From the NCBI GenBank assembly GCA_963678675.1, contig OY783200.1:17414603-17478602 (forward strand): 64,000 nucleotides of DNA, given 5' to 3'. The position numbers and the translations under genes were made by a program. The notes under the pieces are model-generated. The model saw only the letters and a program-made list of their open reading frames with translations. It searched no databases and was not told the origin of the DNA. This document shows, piece by piece, positions 11,178 through 23,045 of this stretch (the first letter of the stretch is position 1; every line of letters starts with the position of its first letter). This DNA comes from Xiphydria camelus. Taxonomy: Eukaryota; Arthropoda; Insecta; Hymenoptera; Xiphydriidae.

Positions 11178-12990
11178 ATCCATACCCCCGATGTTTCCAC
11201 CCGGCGCGGGCGCGCGAATCGTCGAACTGCAGTCGAATTCTCACGCTGCCCGCGACTCGCGTAGTCGACCGCAGCATAGCCCGTGGTACGGAGTTCAGTG
11301 TGACTCGCCAAAGCGAATTCTCTGTCTCCCTCTCTCTCTCTCTCTCTCCCCCCTCCCCCTCTCTCCCTCCACTCTATCTCTTTCTGCCAAGCCACACCAT
11401 AATAAACATTCGTACATATAGGCATTTAAGAGGCTCGCGCCACAGACGGACATTCGAAGGATCCGAAAGAAGAAGAACACTCTAATCTCGGGTAATGGAT
11501 AATCAGGGTAGAGCCAGAGCCGGCAGACACTACACGCAGCAGTGGCCGAACCACTGCTGCACCCTCCCCCGGACAGTCTCAGTCCAGCCCAAATAGTCGA
11601 CAGACGTATATTTTGACGACTGGAAATGGCCGAGTATCGTCAGCCCCGAGGCTGGCTTGTCCCCCCCTTAACCGATATTTTTCGGCACGATTCCACAAAC
11701 GGTCCACTCTTTAAATATCGGGATTAACCCGTCGACTGACTCCCGTGGGGCCCTGGCGCGGAGCATTCGCCTCTCGCCGTGTGTTATTTCCCTTCGCTCG
11801 GTTCGCATTCTCCATTTCGTTTGCGTTTCCAACTCGGGTCTATAAAGTATTAAGTATCGGGAGCAGCGCGGCCGTTCTCGAGGCTCCGATACTAACGATT
11901 CAAATTGCCGGTCGTCCCCGTCGGGGCCAAACCACGAATTTCGAACCGTTCGTTTGCGCCCTACCAATTCCTTTCGTCTTCTGCGCGTCAGTCAGTCGCC
12001 GAATTTTGCCGCTTCCCTCGAAATAATAATGAAACGAAATTAAAGCGCTCTCGCGCAGCACAGCTTCGTGTCTGGCTCTCGGTGCAAATCGCGCTTCTCG
12101 GCCGTTCCGTGTTACTACCCAGCCCTCCCCCCTCTCTTGGCACCCTTAGCACCGCGCACAGTGGGGCAACACGTATTTTTCATTTTCATAAGTCGCTGCA
12201 ACCTCTATTTCTTACTCGGTTTCGACAATTTTTAACATTGGAAATGTTTAAGGAATCAGTGTTTTGAGGTAGGAGTGCGTTTTAATCGTATATAGTAATT
12301 TTAATGGATAAATTTGTATGATGAAAACTTAGTAACACAAAGTTTACTATAAGTACAATCGTTTCACAGTGTACATTAGATTTTCGCGATATCCGCGAAA
12401 TCATTTCGAGTTGCTGATTCGCACGTGCAAAAAAGGCCTCGAGGGCAAAGGGTTAACTCCAAAATTTTGAGAACGACAATTCAAGCTTTATGTGCAAAAT
12501 ATTGATTTTTTGACATCTTCAACACCCTATATTTCGGAATATAAGCGTTTCCCGAAACATATTTATATAAGTTTTTTTTATTAAAATATTGCAAGGAATT
12601 ACACCCTGAAGTTACGAACCGTAATTGGGAAACACCCTATATGCCGCCCATCTGATGGCGAGATTGATCCTAGATTAATGAGGTATGCGTATAGATCGTG
12701 ATAATACTGAGCGGTTAGAGAGGACTGATATTTAGAATTCCAACTATCGTTTGTCGAAACAATGATAGCACTTAGTCATAGTGGCAGTTAGAAAGATTTT
12801 CACAACAAAAGTAAAACTCGTTCAGAATGTATTGCGTCTGAAGAATATTCAGCGACTTGTAACAAAAGACAGTCGCGGGCTCGCGGATTATTCCGCACTC
12901 GGTGATAGAAGACAGTCGCGGACTCATGGAATTTTTCCGCGCTTTAATGAAACTGGGTTAAGAGGTACGAATCGACCTTCCGAATTCCGT
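11178..12990. other. GC- and CG-rich noncoding block with CT tract
   Basis: A CT/CCCTCT-rich tract spans about 11321-11390. GC-rich DNA continues to about 12170, then AT content rises. Near 12880-12940 a GACAGTCGCGG motif is repeated. Overlapping frames on both strands (11123-11485, 11668-12267) reflect composition bias, not genes. A promoter or untranslated exon is possible but not supported. Confidence 0.4.
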
Positions 12991-15200
12991 CTATCGTGCG
13001 ACAGAATACCAGACTTTCGTATGGCACGTACCACTTCTATAGGCTTATTAGAATTTTTGGGAGAAAATGTTACAAGTGTTCATATGGGAGAAATGTTTAA
13101 TTATTGAAATATTAATTATTTGGAAAAATAATTTCCCACTGCTAGCGTTCATCGGGCATGGGAGCGTGATAAACGAATGTCATAAGCCTTTGAGACTGTG
13201 GTCTGAGCTACAACCTTTGAGGTTATGGTTACTTTTTGTGTTTCGGGATTATTTATCTCTTCAATATTGAATACATGACCTGAGTGAAACAGTTTTTCAC
13301 CCTTATCTCTTTATTTTGGCCTTCAGTGGGGGTATTTTGTATTGGGAAAAAATCCGTGCCTTATTATTTTTAACATTTTTAACTTTTCTTATTCTACACT
13401 CCCCGACTCGGATTCTGTCGCTGGGGAATTTTCAAGAGGAAGTTTAGCAGAGTCGCGTGTAGATGACCGATACGGGAGACGACGCGGGAGATATGGCTGA
13501 CAGGATTGCGGGGTCTGGAATGATGAGGTTAAATTTTGTGAATTCGTTGTATAAAAATAAGTTTTCGTAAAAAGTTATTATTGTAAAGTAGTGGTAACTA
13601 AAATGAAAGAAAATTAGATTACTTTTTCTCTCCCATGCAACCTGCAACTTTGCGATTGTAGTCTGGTTGCGTGCAGTAATTTTAATCTGCTGCGCAGCAA
13701 AAGTAGCCGTGCCTAACACTACCTTAAGTGGAATTGAGTACCACCCTGTCTCTTTCGACTGTTCAAAATTTAATACTGATTATAAAAAAAATCATTGAAA
13801 TTGGATAAGAAGTAAGGGCTACAGCGACTTTTGAATATTGAAAGTGTGTTTTGCCCCACTATGCGCCCAGCTTTCGTGCATTCCCCTCCTCGTTCTTCCT
13901 CTCGACTTCTCTCTATCGCGTGCGCAACATCCTCTATACACGAAAGAGAGTTCGTATTAACTCTGTGTGTAACATTTTTGGATTCGAAAGAGCGTATCTG
14001 TGCCCATCTGGGGAATTAGGACATTCTTGCTTGGAAGGAACTACCCCTCCCCCCGCCCTTTTCAAAGTCATCTCAGAACGACTGCAGCGTGGCGCGCGGG
14101 ACTTCTCGGAACGCCGAGGAATTCGTACGCCGCGCGCGCGAGCTCGTGAATTTATTGGTCGTCGATGGAATGGTTTTTAGAAATGCATGGCTTGCGCGCT
14201 GCCGGGAAATCGTCGGGGTGGAGATGGAGAATTAGCCGGGGCGCTTGATTAATAGGCGCGCGATGGTTTTTCGTTCTCTTCGCGGGCTTATGTGCGCGAA
14301 GCTCCGTGTGTAATTATTTTTGTGGCGCACACGAGGGAGTTTCTCAGTATTTTTGGTCGTTAAAAATTTGAATGCCAAACACTCTTGGGAAGGACCGCGA
14401 GTTTCGTTTATGCGATCGTATACTTAACCCTGCGAGTGGCACGCATCGCTACGACTCGTGGAATGCTGTGCGTTACTGTGGTGACGGGGCGCTGCGTCAG
14501 TCACGCGCCATATGTGGGTAAAGGGGTGGTTGGAAAAATTATCCGAATTTTTAGATCATGTCGTCGTGGTTTATATGGCGTTATTTTTACTGTAATATAT
14601 GAGCTTTCGTCAAGTAAAATTACATATTGAAAATAGGATAAACACCCCAGTATCTGTTTGAATGCGATTACTTCAAAATGCAGTGGAGATATGCGAAAAA
14701 TTAAGGATCTTTTTTATAGAAAAAAACATAGAAAAACATTTTTTATTTGAACTTATCCTCGATATCTGCAATTTATTTTAAAATAAACTACTTGGAACTA
14801 TTACTCTTAACCCTTTTTATCCTATAAGTATATTCTGAGAAATAATCTAGTTAAGCTAACTATTCTCTAACTATTTTCCCTCGTTGGAAAAGGACTCGAC
14901 TACTTTTTTGTACTCAAATAAAATAGTATTTCAAACTATTGTTTTTCCAATGAAACTGACTGTATCCTTTCATTATTTAGAAATAATGATATAGTGAAAT
15001 ACTATTAGAAATATTTGAAAAGGTGAAGTAGTATATTCATCTAGTAATTTACACTAAATGTTAGTATAAATCTAGTGTTCTCGTGACTAAAAAGCCCTAA
15101 CGCTGTATTGTGAAAAATAAATTAGGTTGATATGACAAAACACGTCTAATTGTTTTAACCAAAAAGATGTCACTTTAACCAAATAGGTGGAGAATTCATA
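12991..15200. other. Noncoding spacer with GC-rich core
   Basis: The sequence from about 13850 to 14500 is CG-rich and the rest AT-rich. No protein family recognised in any frame. No long inverted repeat noticed. Confidence 0.4.
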
Positions 15201-15204
15201 CATA

Positions 15205-15776
15205 CAGGGTGCGGTAAAAGTTCTGTTACAAAATTAAAAATATAAGACGGGCTTATAGAACCACTTGTACGCAACATTAATGAACTGTCTTGTATTGTTA
15301 CATTTATTAGTACAATAACAATTAAACGAAACAAAAATAAGTACAACATATGCTCAAAATTAATTAGACGCTTTCTAAAATTGCCAACAATAGTCGCACA
15401 TTCTTCCACGTTTCGTAATCGTTTTCCACACACGCCTCAACGCCTCTTCCAGCTGTTCCACAGTATTATATCGTCTTCCTGAGATCCTATCCTCCAAGAT
15501 GGACCACACACTGAGTAGTCCATTGGATTCAGATCCGGTGAGTTTTAACGATGTCTGAATTAGACAATCCTCCTTTGTGCAATATTCGATGATTGCCACT
15601 CGTTCTTTATCATCCTTCATAAAAGCACTAAAATTGAACGGATAAACAAAGTACGTACAGTAAAAAACGCAACATTTTATGAGGAATCTAATGAACATAA
15701 CCACTTTCAAAACAATTAAACTACAAAAAAGTTACAACACATTTAATTTTTGTAACAGAACTTTTGACGCACCCTG
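15205..15776 (-). mobile_element. Mariner-family deletion derivative with TA target duplication
   Basis: Inverted ends of about 37 bp start CAGGGTGCGGTAAAAGTTCT on the left. The right arm contains AGAACTTTTGACGCACCCTG, and TA stands outside each (15203-15204, 15777-15778). The 572 bp interior holds joined pieces of a transposase gene on the minus strand. This is the form expected of a nonautonomous Tc1/mariner copy made by internal deletion. Confidence 0.85.
15330..15620 (-). pseudogene. Transposase remnant of the 15.2 kb mariner
   Basis: The frame starts at the inner ATG near 15620 with MKDDKERVAIIEYC, typical of the first helix of this transposase group. A few dozen residues later it jumps to a C-terminal section containing WSILEDRISGRRYNTVEQLE and ALRRVWKTI. 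The last part (VGNFRKRLINF) follows in a different frame down to about 15330. The whole catalytic centre is missing and one frameshift is present, so it is non-functional. Confidence 0.7.
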
Positions 15777-15778
15777 TA

Positions 15779-17255
15779 TTTCACCAAACAGCTTAGTCAT
15801 TGTCTCCGGGATTTTGGTTAAATTGACCGAGTTATTTTTCTCAGTGTGCAAAATAGTTCAGCTATTATTAGTTCCTTTTCTCTCTGTGTATTAGTTGTCT
15901 CGCGGAAAATCACGTTTGGTTTCATTTCTCGGCGAACAATAACTCTTCTACCGATATTCCACCGCTCTTCGACTCACCCCTCGAGAGAGTAGGTAGTCTA
16001 TAGGTACGTTGAGCCGGTACATACGCTTTCTCTCTTTTCCTTCCAAGTATAAGGAGATAGCGATGTATGTACGTGACGTAGGCTCGATGCTCGGTCGAAT
16101 CACTGGCGAGGTCGTGCATGCGAGACAGAAAAGAGAAAGAGGTAGATACATACCTATACTTACTACGATTGGAAGAACGCGAGTCGATCATCGATGAGTA
16201 TCGAGAGAAAATGTCGTAACGACGAACGATGTTCGTAATTTTTTTCGTGACAAGGAGAAAGACAGGGTGGGAGAAAGAGAGAGAGAGAGAGGGAGGGAGA
16301 GGAGAAAGAGAGAGAAAAAAGGGCATGTATATATACGCGCCAGAGTCTCGGGGCCCAAAGCGCGGTTACGAAACCGAGAATTCGCGTTCGTGCCTTGACG
16401 CTCTCGCGCGCCGTCGAAGAAGTTCTCAAAGCTGGTACCTAATTACGTTCGCTCCGAATACACGACTTTCTACTTGCGTGATATTTCGTGGCGGGTCGAA
16501 TGGGGTCGGCCTGTTTGAATTGAGGGCGGGGAAGAGTGGGGTCACTTGCAATCCGGGGCGTACGGCAAATCAAGCCTTCGAAAGAATTACCGATTTTATT
16601 GTATTATTATACTAGTGACGCGTTATGCGGAGCGTACACGGAAATGAGGTTTTGTGGTTTTGCGAGAATGTTGATTTCTATAACGGTCTATTTTTAGTTA
16701 ACAAACGTCATAATTAAATATGGCGAAATAAATATTTTGTTAGGATAAACGGATGTTTGTTAACTACTACTGGTAACTGTTAAACATTGATTTTAAAAAA
16801 TAATCTAACAATTAATAAATATTTTCTTGCCCCAACGAAATATTTATTTTACTACATTTAAGTATACACGGAAAGAAAAAATCAAGAAATTTTATAGGGA
16901 GTTCAAAAAAAATTACTGTGCTGTCCCTGAATCATGGTGCAAACGTCCAATCCAAGAAAAAGTCTGGTGCGCATGCGTATTTATTAGTGATGAGCACCTG
17001 AAAAATTCTGGTACTGGCATGATAAAATTTTTGTGAAAAAGAAAGACTAGTGCGCATGCGTTGTTCTTACTAACAAGGAGAGGCTGCTAACAATAAGAGA
17101 CATCTTAAAAGTACACTGAACAAAATTTTCAAGGAATTGAGCAATAATTCTGGCTGAACCAACCAGAATTTCTTGCCACCGTGGCCACAGCCAGAAGTTT
17201 TCTTAAAACAGCCAGACGAGTATGGCTAAGCTAATATGTTTAAAGTAACAATATC
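15779..17255. other. Noncoding spacer with GA-rich tract
   Basis: A GAGAGA/GGGAGG tract lies at about 16265-16325 within CG-rich DNA. The rest is AT-rich. A weak 16 bp inverted pair (AAATAAATATTTTGTT) near 16727 and 16840 is too short to call an element. No gene recognised. Confidence 0.4.
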
Positions 17256-17337
17256 GTGATGTTTGTGTCAAGCTGCGCTGTACTGTTGAGCAAGTTATTT
17301 ATTCTGATCGATTCAGACGTGCAGTATGCCTACGTAA

Positions 17338-17495
17338 GCTGTACCGTATCGCTAAATTGCACGGAAATTCTGGTTCATCTAGACAAGCAGTATAGCTGTG
17401 TGAGCTATACCGTATTGCTAAATTGCGCGGAAATTTTGGTTCATTTAGACAAGCAGTATAGCTGTTTGAGCTATACCGTATTGCTAAATTGCAAG
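17338..17495. repeat. Tandem repeat, about 66 bp unit
   Basis: About two and a half units, each with GAGCTATACCGTATTGCTAA, then ATTGC-CGGAAATT-TGGTTCA and TAGACAAGCAGTATAGCTGT. Units differ by a few substitutions. The frames over it (17256-17498 plus, 17299-17523 minus) simply translate the repeat. Confidence 0.75.
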
Positions 17496-17579
17496 TAGGA
17501 TTTTGGAAAAAGGGGGCGCGCACGCCTACGCTGCCGCCTGCGAACCCGCATACTGGTGTCGGTTTTTTTTTTCAAACCC

Positions 17580-17662
17580 TACCGGGATTCGAACCTTTTT
17601 TTTTATAGAAGGGGAAATGCATTTACGCACCATCCCCAGGTTTGGCTAGAACCCGGAGGTAT
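17580..17662 (-). repeat. tRNA-like SINE relic, first copy
   Basis: On the minus strand a TGGTGCGTAAATG stretch resembles an internal A box, and GGTTCGAATCCCGG is a near-perfect B box of a Pol III promoter. The cloverleaf cannot be completed, so this is a tRNA-derived repeat and not a functional tRNA gene. Confidence 0.5.
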
Positions 17663-17706
17663 GTGGGGCTCGGTTGATCCCGCGACGAGAAAGTGCAATG
17701 TCGCGG

Positions 17707-17797
17707 GGCCCACGCCGGGATTCGAACCTGCGTTTTTTAGATGAGATGCTTCGAGACTGGGAATGCTTTCGCATTCTACCAATTGCGCCACCGACTC
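17707..17797 (-). repeat. tRNA-like SINE relic, second copy
   Basis: On the minus strand GGTGGCGCAATTGGTAGAAT fits an A box and D arm, and GGTTCGAATCCCGG fits a B box about 50 bases later. The T-stem pairing is poor and there is no convincing anticodon arm or acceptor match, so I call it a tRNA-derived SINE head or pseudo-tRNA. It lies in the same orientation as the copy at 17580-17662. Confidence 0.6.
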
Positions 17798-17896
17798 TTG
17801 AAGTGGTCTTAGCTAAAACCGGCCTTTTTATACAATGCAACACTGAGATATCTCGGCAAAAATATTTAAATACATATTTAATTTGCTATCGGGGTA

Positions 17897-18020
17897 CCGA
17901 CTCGACTTCTACCGGTATACCATAGGTATATCTCGGGCAGAACCGCACAGTTGCAGGGACCTCTTCGGCCGGGCTTTTGGTCGGTATTCGAGCCACTTTT
18001 ACCGGTAGAAGTCGAGTCGG
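17897..18020. mobile_element. Short MITE with TA flanks
   Basis: A 124 bp element whose ends CCGACTCGACTTCTACCGG and CCGGTAGAAGTCGAGTCGG are exact complements, with TA outside each. The interior is not palindromic. Likely a Tc1/mariner-type MITE. Confidence 0.7.
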
Positions 18021-18622
18021 TAGTTAGAGTTGGTGTCAATTGGGTATGATAAAATTATCCGCGCACTGGGTGCCGCGATGTTGACAATTGACCAAAAGCG
18101 CGTACGGCTTGACATGTCGCGCAAGTGTCTTGAGCTGTATAAAAAAATCCAGCTGAATTTATGCGACGTTTGATAACTATCGATGAAACCTGGATCTAAA
18201 ATTTCTTGAGGGGAAAAAATTTGGGACAAATGCCGAGGTGGAAAACGCTGTAGACCGGTATTTTTCAAATGGACAAAAAGAATTTTGTTCTGATAGCTTG
18301 AAGGGTTGGAAGAAACGATGGATTAAATATATCGAGTTATGAGGAGACTATGTTGAAAAATAATTGTTTTTTAATTTTGAAATATGTTTTATCTAAAAAG
18401 GCCGGAAATTTTTCAAATGCCCCTCGTATAGAGGGTTGAACGTTCACCAAGACGATATTACTGACGAATGCAAACTAATAATTTATTTAAATAATAAATC
18501 GATTAAAACATTTCGGAAATGGTGATAAATATGGCAAAATATGGCAAGTACCATTTCATACGTTGGTTGTTTGCTTTGGTATAGTCATTTACCATTTTGA
18601 TTTCGGTCACTTTTGCTACATT

Positions 18623-18779
<157 letters not shown>

Positions 18780-18976
18780 ATATCGAGTGATTTACAAAAT
18801 GGGCAACATAGAAGACGTTTGAAGGATTAGTCGAAGAGAGGGAATTGTCGTTCATACTCTGGCATCTCCTATGTTCATTCTCTGGCATCCTAAAAAAAAC
18901 GCTTGGTAAGTATTGTACTTAGTAGGTATTACATTCGGTTATCTATAGATAGTATATATACTTCTTTCGTGGGGTG

Positions 18977-19140
18977 CAATACGGCGTGCAACTTTTGTTG
19001 AGATTTTTGTTGACACAATTTGTAGCGGATACATTTTTCAAGGTACCTACTTTCTTTGAGGAGATGGGAAGGAAAAAGTGTGAATCGTGTGCAGTTTTTG
19101 TTGGGATTTTTGTCGTCACAATTTTTAGTGGGTTAAGTTT
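18977..19140. repeat. Diverged tandem duplication
   Basis: Two blocks about 110 bp apart share GTGCA-TTTTTGTTG-GATTTTTGT and CACAATTT-TAG-GG-T. The copies are clearly diverged. No function seen. Confidence 0.45.
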
Positions 19141-19291
19141 GTAAGGGGCCCGGCACGCATAGTCCTTGGCGTATTTTTCACATTTTTGATGTACTTATAT
19201 CATTCTAGCGCAAGAAAACAAACTCTTCCTTTACATTCCGCACTCCCTGTCATTGTAAATCTATACCATGAACTCTCAATAACTCTCCACG

Positions 19292-19372
19292 TTTGGGGCT
19301 GCGGGATTCGAACCCGCAAATTATTACCGAATCTCTCCACCGACAGCACTCGCCCTTCGCTAAGCTCCGCCT
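19292..19372 (-). repeat. tRNA-like sequence with good T arm
   Basis: On the minus strand TGCGGGTTCGAATCCCGCA forms a perfect T stem-loop with a canonical B box. Upstream TTAGCGAAGGGCG is A-box-like at a plausible distance. The acceptor ends do not pair, so a working tRNA is unlikely. A SINE head or tRNA pseudogene fits better. Confidence 0.5.
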
Positions 19373-20177
19373 TTCGTCTCATGCGTACGCTCTATGTGTG
19401 TACCCACCCGTATTTCTCGCAGTGTCCGTATCAACATAGGCCCTTTCCATCGTAGGTGGCAAGGTAGGGGTACGGCATTGGCTCTATAAGGGGGTGGAAA
19501 GTTATCGAGACTAAACTATACATCTTTCCTCGCGAGTTATTGTATTCGGCATCGGGAAAGAGTGGTGTTTCTTGGCCTTGCTAATAACGATGATGTATAA
19601 CGTTTGCGTATTTCGATTGTCGTCAGAGGCCAAAGAAGCTGGGAATCGGACGAGAAGAGGAGCAACAAGAATCGGAAGGGTCGTCGTGCCGAGGATGGGG
19701 CGGCTGAATGACTGAATAATGCAAGTTTCTCCGTCGTAAACTTACGAACTGTCGCGCTCCTTTCGGTGATCGCCGATAAATTATGCAGGTGTCGCAAATT
19801 CGGGTAAGGCGAGGGTAAGGAGGGAAGGGGAGGGGGAGGCGCTCTCTCCGCTTCAAGATAATCGGCAGTGATCCGCGCAAATTAGGGACAGCAGTGAGAG
19901 TCCTTCTCGGCGGGAGGAAAAATATATAGACGAGGGATGTGTGATACTCAACCGCGCGTATCCGCGTTTCACTCGGCAATGCGCAGTTACTCGCTGGACT
20001 ACAAGCTATAGTTATATATATGAAGAGGTGGTGGGAAAAACGATCTATGTCCAAATTTTTAGAATTTTTGATAATAGTGGCATCTTGTGGCCAACAATGA
20101 TACTAATATCCCTACCAAAAATTATTGCCGGAATAGCAATCTAAGTCGTCTAATAGTACGGTGAAACATTTGATGTA

Positions 20178-20388
20178 CACCCGGGGACACGGTATCTGTC
20201 GCTGGTGACTTTTTTTAAACGTTATTTTTAAACGTACTAACCAATAATTAATAATCCTCATGCTTTCATTAACGAGAGTAGACGCCACCGTAGCTAATGA
20301 GCGCATGAGAATTAATTATTCATTGGTTAGTACGTTTAAAAATAACGTTTAAAAAAGTCACCAGCGACAGATGCCGTGTCCCTGGGTG
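20178..20388. mobile_element. Palindromic MITE with TA flanks
   Basis: A 211 bp element with arms of about 90 bp: CACCCGGGGACACGG, CTGTCGCTGGTGAC and AACGTTATTTTTAAACGTAC, all mirrored on the right. TA outside both ends. Only a small loop near 20280 is unpaired. No coding capacity. Confidence 0.85.
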
Positions 20389-20621
20389 TACTTTGGAAAA
20401 GCGATCCAAGTCCACGCGGTTAGACGGAACACCGATCTAAGTCCACACCACCATTCCGGCTATTTTAGGTTATTAAGCTTTTCGCGCGTGCATCCGCAGT
20501 CAGCTGTGTCTGTTTGTGTCAAATGCAGAAGATGTTTATTCTGTTTTTTATAAAATTATAAAGTTGTGAGTTGTGTGTTGAAGATTGTTAGTAAAGTTGA
20601 GTAAGAATAATAACATTAAAG

Positions 20622-20717
20622 ATGAGTGGAATTAGAAGTAGTGACAGTGAAAATGAGCCGTTATCTGAAGTTATTTTGAGACAATCCAAGAAAAGGAAGA
20701 AGTTTTTGGTAGAATAA
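20622..20717 (+). CDS. Short serine/acidic frame, unrecognised
   Basis: A 31-residue frame opening MSGIRSSDSENEPLSEV and ending in a basic KKRKK stretch before the stop. Acidic-serine then basic N-termini are common in proteins of DNA transposons, but this is too short to assign. It may be a first exon whose partner is the frame at 20770. Confidence 0.3.
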   Translation: MSGIRSSDSENEPLSEVILRQSKKRKKFLVE

Positions 20718-20769
20718 GTAATACAGAAAATAGTCACCAGTCGCTACTAGGCCAATAAAGGAAGTTTTT

Positions 20770-20988
20770 ATGGATTCAGATAATCCTCAAACAATTTTAG
20801 CTCATGATAGCTACAATGGTTTAAAAACCAGCTATGTAATAGTACCAAAGAAGCCTTCACTTTGTAACCAGAATATACCGCAATTATTATACAAACAACT
20901 TCTAGGGATTCTGAAGAAAAAATTTGACCAACTACAAGATTTAAAGGAATTCGTCTCTGAAAAACATCAAGAGTATTGTTCCGTATAA
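20770..20988 (+). CDS. 72-residue frame, unrecognised
   Basis: Opens MDSDNPQTILAHDSYNG and has a charged, likely helical second half (ILKKKFDQLQDLKEFVSEKH) that could form a short coiled coil. No family recognised. It lies 53 bp after the stop of the 20622 frame, inside the candidate element at 20395-21137. A possible acceptor-like TTGTAG lies downstream near 21103. Confidence 0.3.
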   Translation: MDSDNPQTILAHDSYNGLKTSYVIVPKKPSLCNQNIPQLLYKQLLGILKKKFDQLQDLKEFVSEKHQEYCSV

Positions 20989-21139
20989 TAACCTGCCTCT
21001 TTGTCATGTAAATGCAGCAAGTGATGAAGAAGATACCTAAGGTAGTATAGTTAATTTTTAATATTGTAATGCAAACGAACTCTAAGAAAATTAATATGTG
21101 ATTGTAGGTATGAGAATGGACTTGGATCATTTTTCCTGC

Positions 21140-22298
21140 TTCTGAATTGATGTGACTGCCAAAATTTGTCAAAAAAAAAGATATTACTTACTTTTTTGTG
21201 TTGTGATAATATTATGTCAGTAGTCAATACATGTGCCTTAATAAAAAAGTACAGCTATTATAAGTTATGCAAAAAACATGTTCTTCCCAAGTCTTCATAC
21301 TTTCATATCGCTATGTCTCAAAATGAGCAAAATGTGACTTATATCGTTCTTCCCGCCACCTCTTCATATATAGGGGTGCCGCGATACGCGTTACGGCAAA
21401 TTAGGAGAGTCACGAATACGAAGGACGTGGAATCATCATCGGAGCATGATGATTTTTTCACACATACTAATGTAGGGGAAGAGTAAGCATATATAAACTA
21501 GAAGAATTCTTTTACCCATTCTACCTGACTGGAATTTGCGGGAGATTTGAATTTATTATAATACACGTGCATCGTGATGAGAGGTTCGAATTAAGCGCTA
21601 TCATTTTTTTCACGTGGGTGAACTAGAATTTTTCTACTTTACCTATTGGACGACTTGGTTTCTTCATTAATTTCTTTCATTGCAGATTTGAAAAATATTA
21701 ATAAAATTATTTACCCCGTAATTTTTTCATTTTTCATTTTCAGCCTTATTCAAATTGGAAAACGATATTTAAAAGTGTAGCATATACTTCACCGTATTGT
21801 AAGTCTACCTCTCTCGCACACTCCTTGCTTGATGTAAGGGTATCTCTCCAGTTTTTCGATGACGTCATAATGTCGTAAAGAATAATTATTATTTCGGACT
21901 TTTCTTTCTGTGTGATATTGAATATGTACATAGATTATAAATTGAATTTAATAATGTGTCTTTTTATGTAATTACTAGATTCAGAAAAAATGGAATATTC
22001 GAATAAGATTAGACTGTCAATTCTCCGTATAATGATTGCAAATATCTCTTTATAGTAAATCACTTGATATAATATAAAACTTGTCTAACTCACAAAATAT
22101 ATATTATACGTCCTTGCCACTTTGTGTATATTTTACAAGCACTTAAAATATTATATTATATATTTATAAAATATATTTTGAGCGTATTAACAAAAATATA
22201 TTTTCAATTTTCCAATGTAATCAATATTTTTTTAAATAATTGGATGATAAAAAGAATGTATTTTTTTCTTCGTACGTTCAAAATACATTTCACATAGG
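21140..22298. other. AT-rich noncoding spacer
   Basis: No gene recognised. The 106-residue plus-strand frame at 21166-21486 shows no domain. Very AT-rich between 21950 and 22290. Confidence 0.45.
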
Positions 22299-22299
22299 G

Positions 22300-22399
22300 G
22301 AGACCGGGGCTAGTTGATACGTGAAGTTGGCCCCGCATTAGCATGGAAAGTAATGACCAATGCGGGGCCGATTTCACGTATCAATTAGCCCCGGTCTCC
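22300..22399. mobile_element. 100 bp palindromic MITE
   Basis: GGAGACCGGGGCTAGTTGAT at the left is mirrored by ATCAATTAGCCCCGGTCTCC at the right, with GGCCCCGCATT against AATGCGGGGCC near the centre. The loop is about 20 bp. A TA sits near each end (ATA), consistent with a TA target site, but the exact ends are uncertain. Confidence 0.8.
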
Positions 22400-22423
22400 T
22401 TTATAGGAACAATATATTTTGTT

Positions 22424-23045
22424 CTCACCCATGCCTATTTCGAGGCCTTTTCCAGCCTATTTTTAGACCTTAAGATGGCGTTTTTCCCGCGTGACACCGA
22501 CCGAGAGTCCGCAGGCTGTTAAAAGATTGCTTAGTCCGAAGATTCCTTTTTCCAAACTGATAAACGCAACGTGAAATGAGCCGTGTATACTTCTGTTTGT
22601 TTTTTTTTGAGAAATGGGCATTCGTGAGAAAATAGTATCTTATGTCATAAGGCGGAAATCCGAGGTTTTTTCAGACTGTGTTTAATTAGGTCGTAGCACG
22701 AGGCATGATGGGGGGCGAGGCTCGCCGAAGGTGAGCCTCGTCTCTCCACCACGCCTCGTGCTACGATTTAAACACAGTCTTAAAAATCCGAGGATTTCTG
22801 CCGAAAATGACATATACTATTTTTTCTCACGAATGCCCATTTCTCAAAACAAAACATATACACGACTCATTTCACGTTGCGTTCATTAGTTTGAAAAAAG
22901 GACCCACTTCGGACTAAGCAATCGCGCCAGTCTGAGTAAAATACTTTTGACAGCTTGCGGACTCCCGCTCGGTGTCACGCGGGAAAAACGCCATCTCACG
23001 GTCTAAAAATAAGCTGGAAAAGGCCTCGAAATGGGCATGAGTGAG
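22424..23045. mobile_element. Large palindrome (foldback), about 620 bp
   Basis: CTCACCCATGCCTATTTCGAGGCC-type sequence on the left faces GGCCTCGAAATGGGCATGAG on the right. Arms of about 300 bp stay alignable with small indels to a centre at CGAGGCTCGCCGAAGG (about 22728). Landmarks in both arms are GGCGTTTTTCCCGCGTG, GAAATGGGCATTCGTGAG and GTCGTAGCACGAGGC. No coding potential. Confidence 0.85.

Larger units (their letters stand above)
20395..21137 (+). mobile_element. Candidate DNA element with two short unknown frames
   Basis: AAAAGCGATCCAAGTCCAC near 20397 is mirrored by GTGGACTTGGATC-like sequence (ATGGACTTGGATCATTTTT) near 21118. The left end repeats the motif about 30 bp further in. 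Between them lie two plus-strand frames with codon-like composition (20622-20717 and 20770-20988). Could be a small transposon or a relic with one spliced gene. End duplication not determined. Confidence 0.4.

Noticed and set aside
12450..12465. piggyBac right end (GGGTTAA)
   Set aside because: No matching left end with TTAA found nearby.
16723..16856. Small inverted-repeat element
   Set aside because: Only about 16 bp match between the arms and they are AT-rich, so chance is likely.
17603..17797. A functional tRNA gene
   Set aside because: A and B boxes are good, but T stem, anticodon arm and acceptor do not form a cloverleaf.
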